Shown here: piece by piece, positions 28,327 to 38,014 of the stretch | How positions within the stretch are numbered: position 1 is the stretch's first letter | Layout: each line of letters starts with the position of its first letter | Assembly (NCBI RefSeq): GCF_000746025.2 | Contig: NZ_CP045798.1 | Span: 2,489,001-2,553,000, forward strand | Length of the DNA stretch: 64,000 nt | Reading direction: 5' to 3' | DNA from: Thermanaerosceptrum fracticalcis | GTDB lineage: Bacteria; Bacillota; Peptococcia; DRI-13 | Notes under the pieces: generated by a model | Seen by the model: the letters and a program-made list of their open reading frames with translations, nothing else | What the model was told of the DNA's origin: nothing | Databases searched by the model: none | Made by a program: the position numbers and the translations under genes

Positions 28327-28531
28327 TTAACTCCTACTATTCTCGAGTGAGCAATTATCGTTTTTTGTAAGGCCTGCTGCGTGTGAATTCAAGAGGATCC
28401 TGTTTTGTAAAATGCAGAAGATGATCGCTAAGGAATTCACTTCCGTTGCCGGAATGAATTGCCCACGGACGAGAAGGCCACTCGTTGATAAAATTAGATC
28501 CTTCACTGCCATCGTAGGTAACTTCTTTCAT
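28327..28531 (-). pseudogene. Fragment of a DDE (rve) integrase-type transposase
   Basis: The translated fragment NEWPSRPWAIHSGNGSEFL continues with FTRSRPYKK, then, after a one-base frame slip in an A tract, KNDNCSLENSR. This matches the integrase-core pattern IHSDNGSEF...FTRSRPYKKNDNCxVEQKN of IS3/IS481-like transposases. The second catalytic Asp is replaced by Gly, and both ends of the gene are missing. The 300-bp gap between manC and the glycosyltransferase contains nothing else, so this is a scar of past insertion inside the polysaccharide locus. Confidence 0.8.
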
Positions 28532-28586
28532 GATTAATCACACCGTCACTGGCGGTTGGCTTGTTAACGTCAAAGAGCGTGACTCG

Positions 28587-29960
28587 TTACATACAACGAC
28601 CAAAATCATCTTCGATCCTAACAATATCATCTTCTTCTAAATATTCACCGAGTTGCACTTCAATTACCTCTAATTGAACCCTGCCTGGATTTTCTAGTCT
28701 ATGTTTATACCCTGATTGAACATAGGTACTTTCTCCACTTCTTACAAAATACTCTTCATCTTCTATAGTTACTTTTGCTGCACCTTTTACGACTATCCAG
28801 TGCTCACTGCGGTGGTGGTGTAGCTGGTAGCTCAATTTTTTCCCTGGCAAAACAGTGATGCGTTTTATTTTATAAAAGAGCCCTTCTTCTAAAATCGTAT
28901 ATGAACCCCATGGCCTATAGGTAGTTAAGTGAAAATCTACTCTTTGATTCTTACTGGATTTTAATTTGTCTACTACATCTTTAACCTTTTGCGAATAATT
29001 CTTTTTACATATCAGAAGGGTATCTTTTTCATCCACAACAATTAAATCATTGACTCCTATTAAGGCTACTGATTTGTCTTTACCTGTGTAAAGCAAGTTA
29101 TTATTTGATTCTAGTAATATATCGCCATTAAACTTGATATTGCCGTATTCATCACTAGGATATTCATCATAGAAAGCATCGAAACTGCCCAAGTCACTCC
29201 ATTTAATATCTAGCGGAATTACGGCTACTCGCTGTGATTTTTCCATAATACCGTAGTCTATGGAAATACTTGGTGCTTTTTCAAACATTTCGTTAATATC
29301 TTTTAAATTAAATGTTTGATAAACTTCCTGGCAATGCTCTTTTACTTCCTCAGTAAAAACATCTGTCCTGAACATAAACATACCGCTATTCCATAAATAT
29401 CCATTTTCCATGTAAGAAAGAGCTGTGTCGTAATCAGGTTTTTCTTTAAATTCAGATACTTTGTAACCATCCCCTAGGGGATCACTTGGTTTGATATAGC
29501 CATAACCAGTATGTGGCTTATATGGCTTTACACCGAAAGTAATTAGATATTCACTGGTTAGTGACAATCCTTTTTTAATTATGTTAATGAGGGTTAATTC
29601 ATCTTTAATTAAGTTATCGGAAGGGAATACTGCTACTTTGTCTTCTCCTTGTTTTTGTATTTCTTTTACCCCGAAATATATAGCTGGAAGCGTGTTTTTG
29701 CCCACGGGTTCAATTAAAACATTGTTTTCGTTAAATTTATAACCCAATTCTTCAATTTGACTTAGGACCAAAAATTTATAATTTGCATTGGTTACTATGT
29801 ATATCTGGTCTGAGTCTGTTAATTTTAAGCACCTTTCAAAGGACATTTGAAAGATGGATCGATCCATATTCTTTAGTTTGAGAAATTGCTTGGGATAATA
29901 AGTGCGACTTAGGGGCCATAACCTGGTACCGTTCCCTCCGGCTAAAATAATAGTTTTCAT
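28587..29960 (-). CDS. manC: Mannose-1-phosphate guanylyltransferase (with cupin domain)
   Basis: A 457-residue type II enzyme. The N-terminal nucleotidyltransferase has ILAGGNGTRLWPLSR, FPSDNLI and FKEKPDYDTA. The C-terminal cupin (about 345-450) contains RPWGSYTILEEG, KKLSYQLHHHRSEHWIVVKG and QSGYKHRLENPG, the phosphomannose-isomerase signature. It forms GDP-mannose, and the cupin could isomerise fructose-6-P to mannose-6-P. It supplies Gmd/Fcl downstream, although a transposase scar interrupts the operon between them. Confidence 0.95.
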   Translation of the reverse strand: MKTIILAGGNGTRLWPLSRTYYPKQFLKLKNMDRSIFQMSFERCLKLTDSDQIYIVTNANYKFLVLSQIEELGYKFNENNVLIEPVGKNTLPAIYFGVKEIQKQGEDKVAVFPSDNLIKDELTLINIIKKGLSLTSEYLITFGVKPYKPHTGYGYIKPSDPLGDGYKVSEFKEKPDYDTALSYMENGYLWNSGMFMFRTDVFTEEVKEHCQEVYQTFNLKDINEMFEKAPSISIDYGIMEKSQRVAVIPLDIKWSDLGSFDAFYDEYPSDEYGNIKFNGDILLESNNNLLYTGKDKSVALIGVNDLIVVDEKDTLLICKKNYSQKVKDVVDKLKSSKNQRVDFHLTTYRPWGSYTILEEGLFYKIKRITVLPGKKLSYQLHHHRSEHWIVVKGAAKVTIEDEEYFVRSGESTYVQSGYKHRLENPGRVQLEVIEVQLGEYLEEDDIVRIEDDFGRCM

Positions 29961-30000
29961 TTTATGTCCTCCTTAGGATGGCTTTGACACAAGTTTTTTC

Positions 30001-30675
30001 TTAGTAAGCACCTTTTCTACCCAAAACAATACCCGCTGTTCGGATTAGTATTTTTATATCCATCCACAATGACCAATTACGGACATACCTAACATCCAAT
30101 TGCACTCTTTCCTCATAGTCAATATCATTCCGACCACTAACTTGCCAAAGACCAGTAATACCCGGTAAAACCGCTTTATATATCTCATAATAATTTCCAT
30201 ATTTCTGAACTTCTTTGTTAATAATTGGTCTCGGCCCTACTAAACTCATCTCTCCCTTTATTACGTTAACCAGCTGCGGAAGTTCATCCAAACTTGTTTT
30301 TCTTAAGAAATGACCTACTCTTGTAATCCGTGGGTCGTTTTTTAATTTAAAATCTTTTTCCCACTCTTCACGAAGTTGGGGATTCTCTAATAATAAATTA
30401 TCCAGGATTTCCTGTGAATTCATTACCATCGTACGAAACTTTAAACACTTAAAACTCTTCCCATCTTTTCCAACCCTGGTGTGACCAAATATTACAGGCC
30501 CCTTTGAATCAATCTTAATGGCAATTGCAATCAATATCATGAAAGGAAGGGCCACCAATAGAGCCGCAAATCCTACAACCAAATCAAATATCCTTTTAGA
30601 CACGTATCCGGTCGTTTTCACACTTTTGTGACTTGATACCTTTTTATCGATTGAAACAATCTCGGTCTGAGCCAT
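30001..30675 (-). CDS. Undecaprenyl-phosphate sugar-1-phosphate transferase (priming enzyme)
   Basis: A 224-residue short-form bacterial sugar transferase (PF02397), monotopic. The membrane segment (RIFDLVVGFAALLVALPFM) is followed by the catalytic KCLKFRTMVMNSQE, RVGHFLRKTSLDELPQLVNV, LVGPRPIINKE and the closing GITGLWQVSGRNDIDYEERV. It starts the repeat unit by loading a sugar-1-phosphate onto undecaprenyl phosphate. The galactose or glucose preference is not readable. No N-terminal four-helix domain is present, so it is the minimal catalytic form. Confidence 0.93.
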   Translation of the reverse strand: MAQTEIVSIDKKVSSHKSVKTTGYVSKRIFDLVVGFAALLVALPFMILIAIAIKIDSKGPVIFGHTRVGKDGKSFKCLKFRTMVMNSQEILDNLLLENPQLREEWEKDFKLKNDPRITRVGHFLRKTSLDELPQLVNVIKGEMSLVGPRPIINKEVQKYGNYYEIYKAVLPGITGLWQVSGRNDIDYEERVQLDVRYVRNWSLWMDIKILIRTAGIVLGRKGAY

Positions 30676-30806
30676 TATAGTACTCTCCCTCCTTCTATAA
30701 TCTTAGATTTCTTTGAATATCTCGCTAAATCTTAGATTTTCACATTTTCCAAAACAAGCATTATGGGTAATATATTTATCTATATATACGGATGAGATTC
30801 TACTAT

Positions 30807-31880
30807 TCATCTACTAGCAACTGCGTGTTTTAGAAATTCTAACTGCTTTTTCTTTTCTTCCTCTAAATAATCTTTATTAAGTAGAACCGGCTTTTTTCTA
30901 ATATCTGTCAGACCTAACCGATCAAATAAATAGGATCGAGGTGATGGTGTAAATAACATTGCCGGTTTACCGTATGCTAAAGTAGCCACACAGGCGTGCA
31001 CACGATCACTTAATGTCAAGGTTGTATTCGCATAAACAGTAAAATATGTAAATGGTTCATCAGATGCTATGGCATTCGGATGTTTATAAACTTTCCAAGT
31101 GATATGGGGATTGAAACGATGTTCCGGTCGAATAACTAGATATTCTCCTATCTGTTCTGGAAGCTTTCTAATATCCAATAAATGACCAATATATGCCTGC
31201 CATTTTCCTTTTTTCGAAAACCAGTTTTGTATTTTGGGAATTTTAAGGCTCCACTTATAATTTAAAGCTTCAAAAGAATAATCAAATGTACTACTATTGG
31301 GATTATTTAAATGTATGTCAGGTTCAGGAAAACGATCAAAATTCAGGGTAATGTATGGTTTAATATCCAACACAAATGGTTCATAAGCGTTCGTAACAAA
31401 AAAAGCACTATCAATGCCGTTATATGATTTTTCACAACAATCTTTAAAAGCATCGTATGTTTGTTTATCTCTTGTGCACAATATTTCAGGTGGATATTGC
31501 TTTAAGAATTCTCTATTAGCCTGAACTTCTGCTTGATTATGCTTAAACATTGCAGCACTAAGTAGAATAATCTTAACTCCACGCCTCTTTAAATGTTTAA
31601 AAGTATCCTCCCAAAGGTTTCTAAAATTTACTGTGAGCATAGGCCCTTGTAGAACAATATATTTTACATCAAGATATTTGAGTAGACCGATATCTTTCTT
31701 GGGGTTACCTTTACTTTGATTATGAAAAGTTCTATAACCCGGCTGATCCTGTATATAGTCAACATCATGTTCGGGAAATATTTCTTGTAATATTTTCTTT
31801 CCACCTACATTAAAAAAGGCATTACCTATATTTTGTCCCCAAAATCCTGAAACCAGCGCTACTCTAGGTTTGTTAGTCAT
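30807..31880 (-). CDS. Polysaccharide pyruvyl transferase family protein
   Basis: A 357-residue protein starting MTNKPRVALVSGFWGQNIGN. The pattern GxxGNxG near the N-terminus, the central YIVLQGPMLTVNF, and DRVHACVATLAYGKPAMLF near the C-terminus (the DR-x-H motif) fit the PF04230 superfamily. Members add pyruvate ketals to exopolysaccharide sugars. It overlaps the polymerase gene by eight bases, arguing for co-expression. The divergence is large enough that a different transferase activity within the fold is possible. Confidence 0.75.
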   Translation of the reverse strand: MTNKPRVALVSGFWGQNIGNAFFNVGGKKILQEIFPEHDVDYIQDQPGYRTFHNQSKGNPKKDIGLLKYLDVKYIVLQGPMLTVNFRNLWEDTFKHLKRRGVKIILLSAAMFKHNQAEVQANREFLKQYPPEILCTRDKQTYDAFKDCCEKSYNGIDSAFFVTNAYEPFVLDIKPYITLNFDRFPEPDIHLNNPNSSTFDYSFEALNYKWSLKIPKIQNWFSKKGKWQAYIGHLLDIRKLPEQIGEYLVIRPEHRFNPHITWKVYKHPNAIASDEPFTYFTVYANTTLTLSDRVHACVATLAYGKPAMLFTPSPRSYLFDRLGLTDIRKKPVLLNKDYLEEEKKKQLEFLKHAVASR

Positions 31881-33090
31881 CGTTATTCCTCCTCGTAGTC
31901 AGAAAACCAGCTAAACAGTATGAAAAAGCAGGATCAATTAAAATGTTAAATAACATAAAGTTAATGAAGTAAATTATTAAAGATAGGTTGTATATAAGAA
32001 CAATTGGGTTTAACAAGTTTTTATCATATAAACGTTTGTTGATTATAATATTCTTAAAAATATTAAACGAGATGTATAGGAATAAAAATAACCCTAATAA
32101 ACCATATCTATAGAACATTTGAACTGGCCCAATATGAATATTGTGCACTAAACCAAATTCGGTAATATTAGGCTCTGGGTACGAATAGTACGGTGTAAAT
32201 GTTGCACCATATCCATGACCAATTAATATATTCAGCACAGAACCCTCCATCTTAGTTATTTTAATTACATCCTTAACCTCCATTAATCTACCCATAAATG
32301 ATTCGTCTGTTTTTCCTTCCACAATAGTATGTAACCGAGTAGTTTTAAGCTCCAAATACATATTATTAATAAGGCTCGTTGTATCTATATTCAAGAGGCC
32401 AAATATAAAAATAAGCAACATAGAGACATAAATGAACATAGTCGAAAACCTTATTCTTCCCAATCTAAAACCCCTTATATATAAAAAAATTAAAGCTCCT
32501 ATAAACCAAGTTAATATACTTGTCCTTACGTTTGAGAAATAACTTAGCGACAAGTATAATAAAAGTAATATTATAAAAAAAATTTTTCTTTTATTTCTTT
32601 GTTCAAACAATAATAATACCCAAGTTGCAGCTATTAAAACAACATGAGGTGGATCATACCTATTCTCCCCACGAACTAATCCCCCCCATAAGTCATTAAA
32701 AGGTGCGATTAACGAAGCTAAAAGCATAAATGCAAATAATAGTTTATTTAACCCCCTATCCAAGAACATCTTTGAATCAATTCTACCCAAAAAAACTAGG
32801 ACTACCGGAAATAAAATAGTTACAAAGTCACCAATTACATACTTTAGAAAGACAACGTCTTGTAAAAATATAGAAATTATTGGTAAACAAATGAGGATCA
32901 TACTAGAAGTTAAATAAATAAGATCATCTATCTTTACAACACGCATTCTTGCCAATTTTACCAGGGTTACAATAAGAACCCCCATAAATACAATACCATA
33001 GGATACTCGCCAATAAGGTACTCCCCTCGAAAGTAGCGAGTCTAAGATAGAATATATTCCGAGTAATATAATTATTAATTTCCCCAACAA
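31873..33090 (-). CDS. O-antigen/exopolysaccharide polymerase (Wzy-like)
   Basis: A 405-residue polytopic protein with about ten to twelve helices and a large central loop (RGENRYDPPHVVLIAAT and MGRLMEVKDVIKITKMEG). NVRTSILTWFIGALIFLYI and a late GHGYGATFTPYYSYPEP...LVHNIHIGPVQMFYRYGLLG match the Wzy_C/O-antigen-ligase pattern in which a periplasmic His precedes a glycine-rich segment. The start is TTG with a GGGG site. It begins twelve bases after the truncated cpsB. Very AT-rich, as expected for a fast-evolving polymerase. Confidence 0.78.
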   Translation of the reverse strand: MLGKLIIILLGIYSILDSLLSRGVPYWRVSYGIVFMGVLIVTLVKLARMRVVKIDDLIYLTSSMILICLPIISIFLQDVVFLKYVIGDFVTILFPVVLVFLGRIDSKMFLDRGLNKLLFAFMLLASLIAPFNDLWGGLVRGENRYDPPHVVLIAATWVLLLFEQRNKRKIFFIILLLLYLSLSYFSNVRTSILTWFIGALIFLYIRGFRLGRIRFSTMFIYVSMLLIFIFGLLNIDTTSLINNMYLELKTTRLHTIVEGKTDESFMGRLMEVKDVIKITKMEGSVLNILIGHGYGATFTPYYSYPEPNITEFGLVHNIHIGPVQMFYRYGLLGLFLFLYISFNIFKNIIINKRLYDKNLLNPIVLIYNLSLIIYFINFMLFNILIDPAFSYCLAGFLTTRRNNDD

Positions 33091-33101
33091 AATTACCCCA
33101 C

Positions 33102-33734
33102 TTACAATAACTTATAGCCTCTTTCTGAATGTGCATCACTACCCCAGTAATCAATAAATCCCTGATTGTCCAGAGATATAATTAGTTTCTTTGCTTTATT
33201 TCCATATTTCCCGCGAATACTACTGAAGTTTCCTTGAAACATAATACTGGTACTACCATAGCGTTTAAAACTTCCCATATCATCCTGTAACCAGTAATAT
33301 CGCTCTGGGTGGGCTACAACAGGCATTATACCTAGTAGCTTAATTTGATCTAGCACCTGTGTCGCCCACAAGGGACGACATTGGGATAACGGAAATTCTA
33401 CTAACACATGTGTACCCTTATCCATCAACGTCATCAGCTTCCTTTCTTTTAGAAGCTGCGGTATGGTAGGGCTGAGCATTATCTCGCTGCCGGGATACAC
33501 CGTAACAGGTATCCTGGCATTTCTTATGGCATCATTCAGGAAATCCACTTCCGTTAAGATAATCTCTCTATAGTTTTCACATACACCCTCCTCAAAGTGA
33601 GGTGTAGCCACTATTTTCGTAAATCCTAACTGTGCAGCAGCCCTGGCCATGGCTAAGGATTCATGATAACTCTTGGGCCCATCATCTACACCCGGCAGGA
33701 TATGGCAGTGCCAATCGGTGTCTCCCCACATCAT
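33102..33734 (-). CDS. CpsB/YwqE-type tyrosine phosphatase, C-terminally short
   Basis: A 210-residue PHP-fold protein tyrosine phosphatase that dephosphorylates the CpsD kinase. Metal ligands are visible in DTDWHCHILPGVDDGPKS, ATPHFEEG, PGSEIMLS, VAHPERYYWLQ and GSDAHSERG. Relatives are about 240-255 residues; here the protein ends eight residues after the last metal-binding motif, so the final helices are missing. The break coincides with the switch to AT-rich DNA at the polymerase gene. It overlaps cpsD by four bases. Confidence 0.88.
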   Translation of the reverse strand: MMWGDTDWHCHILPGVDDGPKSYHESLAMARAAAQLGFTKIVATPHFEEGVCENYREIILTEVDFLNDAIRNARIPVTVYPGSEIMLSPTIPQLLKERKLMTLMDKGTHVLVEFPLSQCRPLWATQVLDQIKLLGIMPVVAHPERYYWLQDDMGSFKRYGSTSIMFQGNFSSIRGKYGNKAKKLIISLDNQGFIDYWGSDAHSERGYKLL

Positions 33735-34429
33735 TTGCCCTCTCCGTAGTAATAGTAGTAATAGTGGTCTTCCCTGGACCTTTCCACACTGTTCAGGACA
33801 ACTCCCAGGATTCTTGCCTTAGCGCGGACCAAATGCTCCTTGGCCTCCTTGGCCCGATCGATTCTTGTCCTGCCGGATACGGCCACCAGGATAATCCCAT
33901 CCACTTTTACCGAAAGAAGGACGGCATCGGTAACGGCGAGAACAGGGGGTGTATCCACGAGAACGTAATCAAATCTTTCCGTAAGTTTCTTGATAAGACA
34001 GGTCATCCTTTCGGAAGCCAAAAGCTCCGCCGGGTTAGGGGGAATGGGCCCTGAGGAAAGGAGGTATACCCCTTCGCTCTTTGTTTCTCTGATACACTCG
34101 TCCAAATCTGCATTTTCAGCCAAAACATTGGTTAAACCCACAGCATTATGCCGGGTAAAGATCTTATGCTGTACCGGGAGTCGCAGGTCGGCATCTATGA
34201 CCAGGATTTTCTTGCCTGTCTGGGCCAGGGTAACAGCCAGGTTGGCAAGCACCGTAGACTTCCCTTCATCGGGTCCCGAGCTGGTGAAGGCAATGGATCT
34301 TATTTCCTTATTCATGCCTAGAAACTGGAGGTTGGTCCGCAATACTTTAAAGGCTTCCGCTTCCGGGGACTTAGGATAATGATGGGCAATTAAGGCATTA
34401 TTTTGCGGTAGTAGTGCTTCTCTCTGCAT
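33731..34429 (-). CDS. CpsD-type tyrosine-protein kinase
   Basis: A 232-residue BY-kinase catalytic subunit. Walker A is SSGPDEGKSTVLANLAV near residues 50-66; A' is KILVIDADLRLPVQH; Walker B is YVLVDTPPVLAVTD. The tyrosine cluster EDHYYYYYYGEGK at the C-terminus is the autophosphorylation tail. It works with the Wzz-like adaptor to control chain length, and with CpsB. The ATG at 34429 has AAAGGA eight bases upstream; the gene overlaps the Wzz-like gene by 32 bases, so translation is probably coupled. Confidence 0.93.
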   Translation of the reverse strand: MQREALLPQNNALIAHHYPKSPEAEAFKVLRTNLQFLGMNKEIRSIAFTSSGPDEGKSTVLANLAVTLAQTGKKILVIDADLRLPVQHKIFTRHNAVGLTNVLAENADLDECIRETKSEGVYLLSSGPIPPNPAELLASERMTCLIKKLTERFDYVLVDTPPVLAVTDAVLLSVKVDGIILVAVSGRTRIDRAKEAKEHLVRAKARILGVVLNSVERSREDHYYYYYYGEGK

Positions 34430-35732
34430 AGCCTGTATCCTTTCCAAAGGAATTTTTGTCTTTACCGTTTTCCTTAAACTTGGGTATCATACCCAGTACG
34501 GGCAACCCCAGGTGTTTCTCCACGTCTTCCCTGGTGCGAATCTTGTTATCAAGAAATTCCAGGACGAAAGCGAAAACTACGGACATCATGAGACCGAGGA
34601 CACCGGCCAGGGCCAGGTTCAGCTTTTTGTTGGGCTTGACGGGGTCGACTTTAAGTGTTGAAGGGGAAACAATTTGAATGCTTGTTTCACCAAGGTTAAT
34701 GGACTTGGTTATCTGGGTCTGGGTAATTTTTTCAGACAGCAGTGCATAGGTTTTCTCCAACTCTTCAACTTTTCTCTGCACCAGTTCAGTCTCGTTTTTC
34801 TTGTTGGTTAATTCTGCCTGGAGCTGGTCAAGCTGGGTTTGCAGCTGTTTCATCCTGTTGGAGAGGGCCTCCATTTGCGCCCCTTTCTCCGTTAAAGCAA
34901 TGTTTTTGGCAGTTACTTGTTCTTTAAGTGAAACATACAGAGAATTTGTCTGGGTTTGCTCTGCAGGGGGAATCTCCTTTAGTCTTTTTTCCAGTTCCTT
35001 TAAACCCGCCTGCAGCTGCTGATAAGAAACCTGGCTTTCCAGGTACAAGCTTCTGAATTTATTCAAATCATTACCGATACTGACCCGCTCCTGCTCTAAA
35101 AAAGCAATACTGCGCGGCCTCGCTTCCAGCTCTTTTAATTTTGCCCGCTCAGCTTCCAGGTCTTTACTGACTACTTTGATCTGGTCCTGAAGAAAGAGAA
35201 CAGATTTGCTCAACTGCTGCTGGGTGTTCTTGGAAATTGATTCCAGGAAGAGTTCAGTTAAAGTGCTGCCTATAGCCACAGCCAGCTTGGGATCTGTATT
35301 ATTTACCTTAACTTCGATTAAGTTTGTATCCTTAAGAGCAGTAACCTTGAGCATTTTGCCTAGACTCTCTACGGTATAACCCTCTTTGGCCAGATCCAGC
35401 TTTGTAATAACTCCGCTGAGGAGGACGGGGTCCTTGATTTGTTCTACATATGTCTTGATGGTCATTTCCGGTAAGCGGGAAATCGTGCTGATCATAGACT
35501 CCAGGTCGTTACCCTCGGTACGGGTGACCTTTTTGGCGTCACCCTGCACCACAAGAAGGGTGGTCTGAGCCTCGTAGACGGGAGGGAGAATAAAAAAGGA
35601 AAGGATAGCTGAGGTAAGGAGAGCAGTAAGGGTAAGGATGATGATGATCCATTTACGCCTGTCCAGGACCTCTATTACCTGCCGGAGATCTATTTCCTGA
35701 TAAACTTGCTGACCGTCCGTCTCTCTGTTCAT
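34398..35732 (-). CDS. Wzz/CpsC-type polysaccharide co-polymerase
   Basis: A 444-residue protein with a membrane segment near each end (KWIIIILTLTALLTSAILSF and LNLALAGVLGLMMSVVFAFV). A large extracellular region lies between them and has long coiled coils (about 170-330, for example LSNRMKQLQTQLDQLQAELT). It begins with the Wzz domain (EIDLRQVIEVLDRRKW). The proline-rich PVKPNKKLN before the second helix is typical. The short cytoplasmic C-terminus would activate CpsD. It overlaps the upstream ligase gene by four bases. Confidence 0.93.
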   Translation of the reverse strand: MNRETDGQQVYQEIDLRQVIEVLDRRKWIIIILTLTALLTSAILSFFILPPVYEAQTTLLVVQGDAKKVTRTEGNDLESMISTISRLPEMTIKTYVEQIKDPVLLSGVITKLDLAKEGYTVESLGKMLKVTALKDTNLIEVKVNNTDPKLAVAIGSTLTELFLESISKNTQQQLSKSVLFLQDQIKVVSKDLEAERAKLKELEARPRSIAFLEQERVSIGNDLNKFRSLYLESQVSYQQLQAGLKELEKRLKEIPPAEQTQTNSLYVSLKEQVTAKNIALTEKGAQMEALSNRMKQLQTQLDQLQAELTNKKNETELVQRKVEELEKTYALLSEKITQTQITKSINLGETSIQIVSPSTLKVDPVKPNKKLNLALAGVLGLMMSVVFAFVLEFLDNKIRTREDVEKHLGLPVLGMIPKFKENGKDKNSFGKDTGYAERSTTTAK

Positions 35733-38014
35733 GCTTTTCCCCCATTCATAAGATTTGCTAGGTTTTGTATTTTTTCATAAAATAACTGGTTTTCCCGGTT
35801 ATTTTTAATGTACTGGTTATAAAACCTGGTGTGATTTACGGGGTCCCAGTCCTGGTAGGCAAGAGCCAATAATGAACCCGCTTGACTTTTGGTATCTTTA
35901 TTATTGAGGGCCTTGGAAAGCGCTTCTGCCGCCGTCTTTTTCTCCGCTAAAAGCAGCGAGACTTGCCCTGACAGCAGGTAAACTTGCGCCGTAGGCCTCA
36001 TATTATAACGTTTTTCAGAAGCGAGATAATTTTCTTCGATTTTTTGGGTCACTGCTAAACATTGGGTAAAATAAGGCTTAGCATCGAGGGGTTTCCCTTT
36101 TTCTAAAAAAGCCATACCCCTGTCGAAATAGCTTTGGGCCAGCACCTCCAGTGTATAAGGATCTTTCGGCAGGAGGCGGGCCAGGCGCTCCCTTTCTTTT
36201 AGAAGAGCCTCTTCATCACCTAAAAGAGCATAGGCCCTGTCCAGGGACCACCTGGTCTTTATGTCATAAGGAGCCATCTCTATGGCTCTATTTGCATAGT
36301 AATAAACTTTCTCCTTATATGTTTCTTTAGGCAAGGACTTATAGCGGTGAGCATACAACTCGGCTAAAGCGGCAGCCAGATTAGGCGACAGGGGAGAAAG
36401 AAAATAGGCCTGTTCAAACTTATCAATAGCCCGGGGATAGTAACCCATCTGCTTTTCCTCCACACCCTCTTTGCTGAGTAAAGCAGCCCGGTATTCCCGG
36501 GCTGCAGGAATGATTAACAGCCCGCCGATAAGTAAGGATAATATGAAATAGCCCGGTTTAGGTATAAGCAAGAGCTTACTCCTGTGGCGGCCAGAGCCGT
36601 TGACTTCATTGTTTACCATCGCCCCCAAGGACCAGAAAACCATGGTTATAGCAGGCATGGAAAGTTCCATGTCTATCCCGCTGTGGATCAGGAGCACCAG
36701 AAAGGCCAGGATGACAGCCCAGGTATAAGGCCAGCGTGGGGTCTCTTTTCTGTGCAGGAGATATTTTATTATCTTATGCAGCAAAAGGGCCCACACGGCA
36801 AGGTAAGTGACAAGCCCCAGGGTCCCGGTTTCTGCCCAGATTTGGAAATAGTGGTTATGCACCTCACTGGACCAGTAAAACCTTTTGTCCTGGTATTGAT
36901 GATAAAGGGAGTTCCAGCCCCCGGCCCCCGCGCCAAGGAAGGGATAATCCCGGACGATCCTGAGGGCTATGCGGTTCATATCCATTCTGTCCTGATAGCT
37001 GCTGTCTTCCCCGCTGATGGTGCCAAAGCGCTGAATAACCGTTGTATCTAAGATTTGACTGACGGGAGTAGGCAAGATTTGAGAAGTGTAGGAAAAATAG
37101 ATAAATGCGCACAAGATAAGCTCCAGAGTCAGGGCCCATAACAAGACTTTCTTGTGGCGTCGCAGAAATCTTTTCTTTTCCACAATGCCAGGAAGAATAT
37201 GCAAAAAACTCAAAGCGGCCATCAGCAGCACGGCTCCCAGGGCCAGCCAAGCCAAGGCGCCGGAATAGTCCTTTGCGTACACACCCTTTAAAAAGCCTTT
37301 GCTGCCCAAGAAACCAAAGAAAATGATGACGATGATATGGTAAAGGCTTTTCCAGAAAGATCTTCGGCCAATACCCAATAGGTAGATAAAAAGAGCCAGC
37401 CCCAGGACCAGCCAAGTCCCCCGGGATAAACTGCCCAAAAGGGCAATAATATTTAAATAAATTCCCAAGCCCAGGATGGCCTTGAGCCCAAGGGCATCCC
37501 GTGTCAACAAGGATCCCGTGCCCAAGAGGGCTCCCGCTGCCGCATAGATGCCAAGGGCATTGGGGTACTGAAATGAGGACATAATCCGCCCATGGGCAAA
37601 GGCTTCAGGAAAGTTTACCTTTTCCACAGCGGCTCCTATTCCCAAAGCCGAAACTGCGACAGTGCTCATAAAGACAAACAGCGTAAATCTTTCTCTGTCT
37701 TTGGCTTCCTTGGTCAATTCCAGGACAAGATAATAGATTAGAACATAATCAAAAACCCGGTATATGCCGAGAAGAGCTTCCTTCAGATAAACGGCAGTAA
37801 AGATGGTGAGAATATTCACAATTAAATAGGCCAGTACGGCATAATCCATCAATTGAAATTTCAGCTCTGCCTGCCTATCCCCCAGACGGGTTGCACCATA
37901 AAGAAGCCAGATAAAACCCAAATACATTTGAGCCAGAACAAGCTCTTCCTCATAGAAAAGTCCCTTCATGAGGGGCGCAATAACAAGTCCCGCACCTACT
38001 CCCCAAAATATCAA
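35729..38014 (-). CDS. O-antigen ligase-like membrane protein with TPR tail
   Basis: A 761-residue protein. About twelve transmembrane helices with the Wzy_C/ligase signature (NALGIYAAAGALLG, LSRGTWLVLGLALF, GAGAGGWNSLYHQYQDK, SEVHNHYFQIWAETGTLGLV) are followed from about residue 500 by tetratricopeptide repeats (MGYYPRAIDKFEQAYFLSPL...). Such proteins attach or polymerise glycans. The start used is a TTG without a clear ribosome site. The frame stays open about 50 bases upstream (as ...VGEYGLQGNFRLKP), where GAGAGG lies near an ATA codon, so a non-standard start is possible. Confidence 0.82.
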   Translation of the reverse strand: MIFWGVGAGLVIAPLMKGLFYEEELVLAQMYLGFIWLLYGATRLGDRQAELKFQLMDYAVLAYLIVNILTIFTAVYLKEALLGIYRVFDYVLIYYLVLELTKEAKDRERFTLFVFMSTVAVSALGIGAAVEKVNFPEAFAHGRIMSSFQYPNALGIYAAAGALLGTGSLLTRDALGLKAILGLGIYLNIIALLGSLSRGTWLVLGLALFIYLLGIGRRSFWKSLYHIIVIIFFGFLGSKGFLKGVYAKDYSGALAWLALGAVLLMAALSFLHILPGIVEKKRFLRRHKKVLLWALTLELILCAFIYFSYTSQILPTPVSQILDTTVIQRFGTISGEDSSYQDRMDMNRIALRIVRDYPFLGAGAGGWNSLYHQYQDKRFYWSSEVHNHYFQIWAETGTLGLVTYLAVWALLLHKIIKYLLHRKETPRWPYTWAVILAFLVLLIHSGIDMELSMPAITMVFWSLGAMVNNEVNGSGRHRSKLLLIPKPGYFILSLLIGGLLIIPAAREYRAALLSKEGVEEKQMGYYPRAIDKFEQAYFLSPLSPNLAAALAELYAHRYKSLPKETYKEKVYYYANRAIEMAPYDIKTRWSLDRAYALLGDEEALLKERERLARLLPKDPYTLEVLAQSYFDRGMAFLEKGKPLDAKPYFTQCLAVTQKIEENYLASEKRYNMRPTAQVYLLSGQVSLLLAEKKTAAEALSKALNNKDTKSQAGSLLALAYQDWDPVNHTRFYNQYIKNNRENQLFYEKIQNLANLMNGGKA

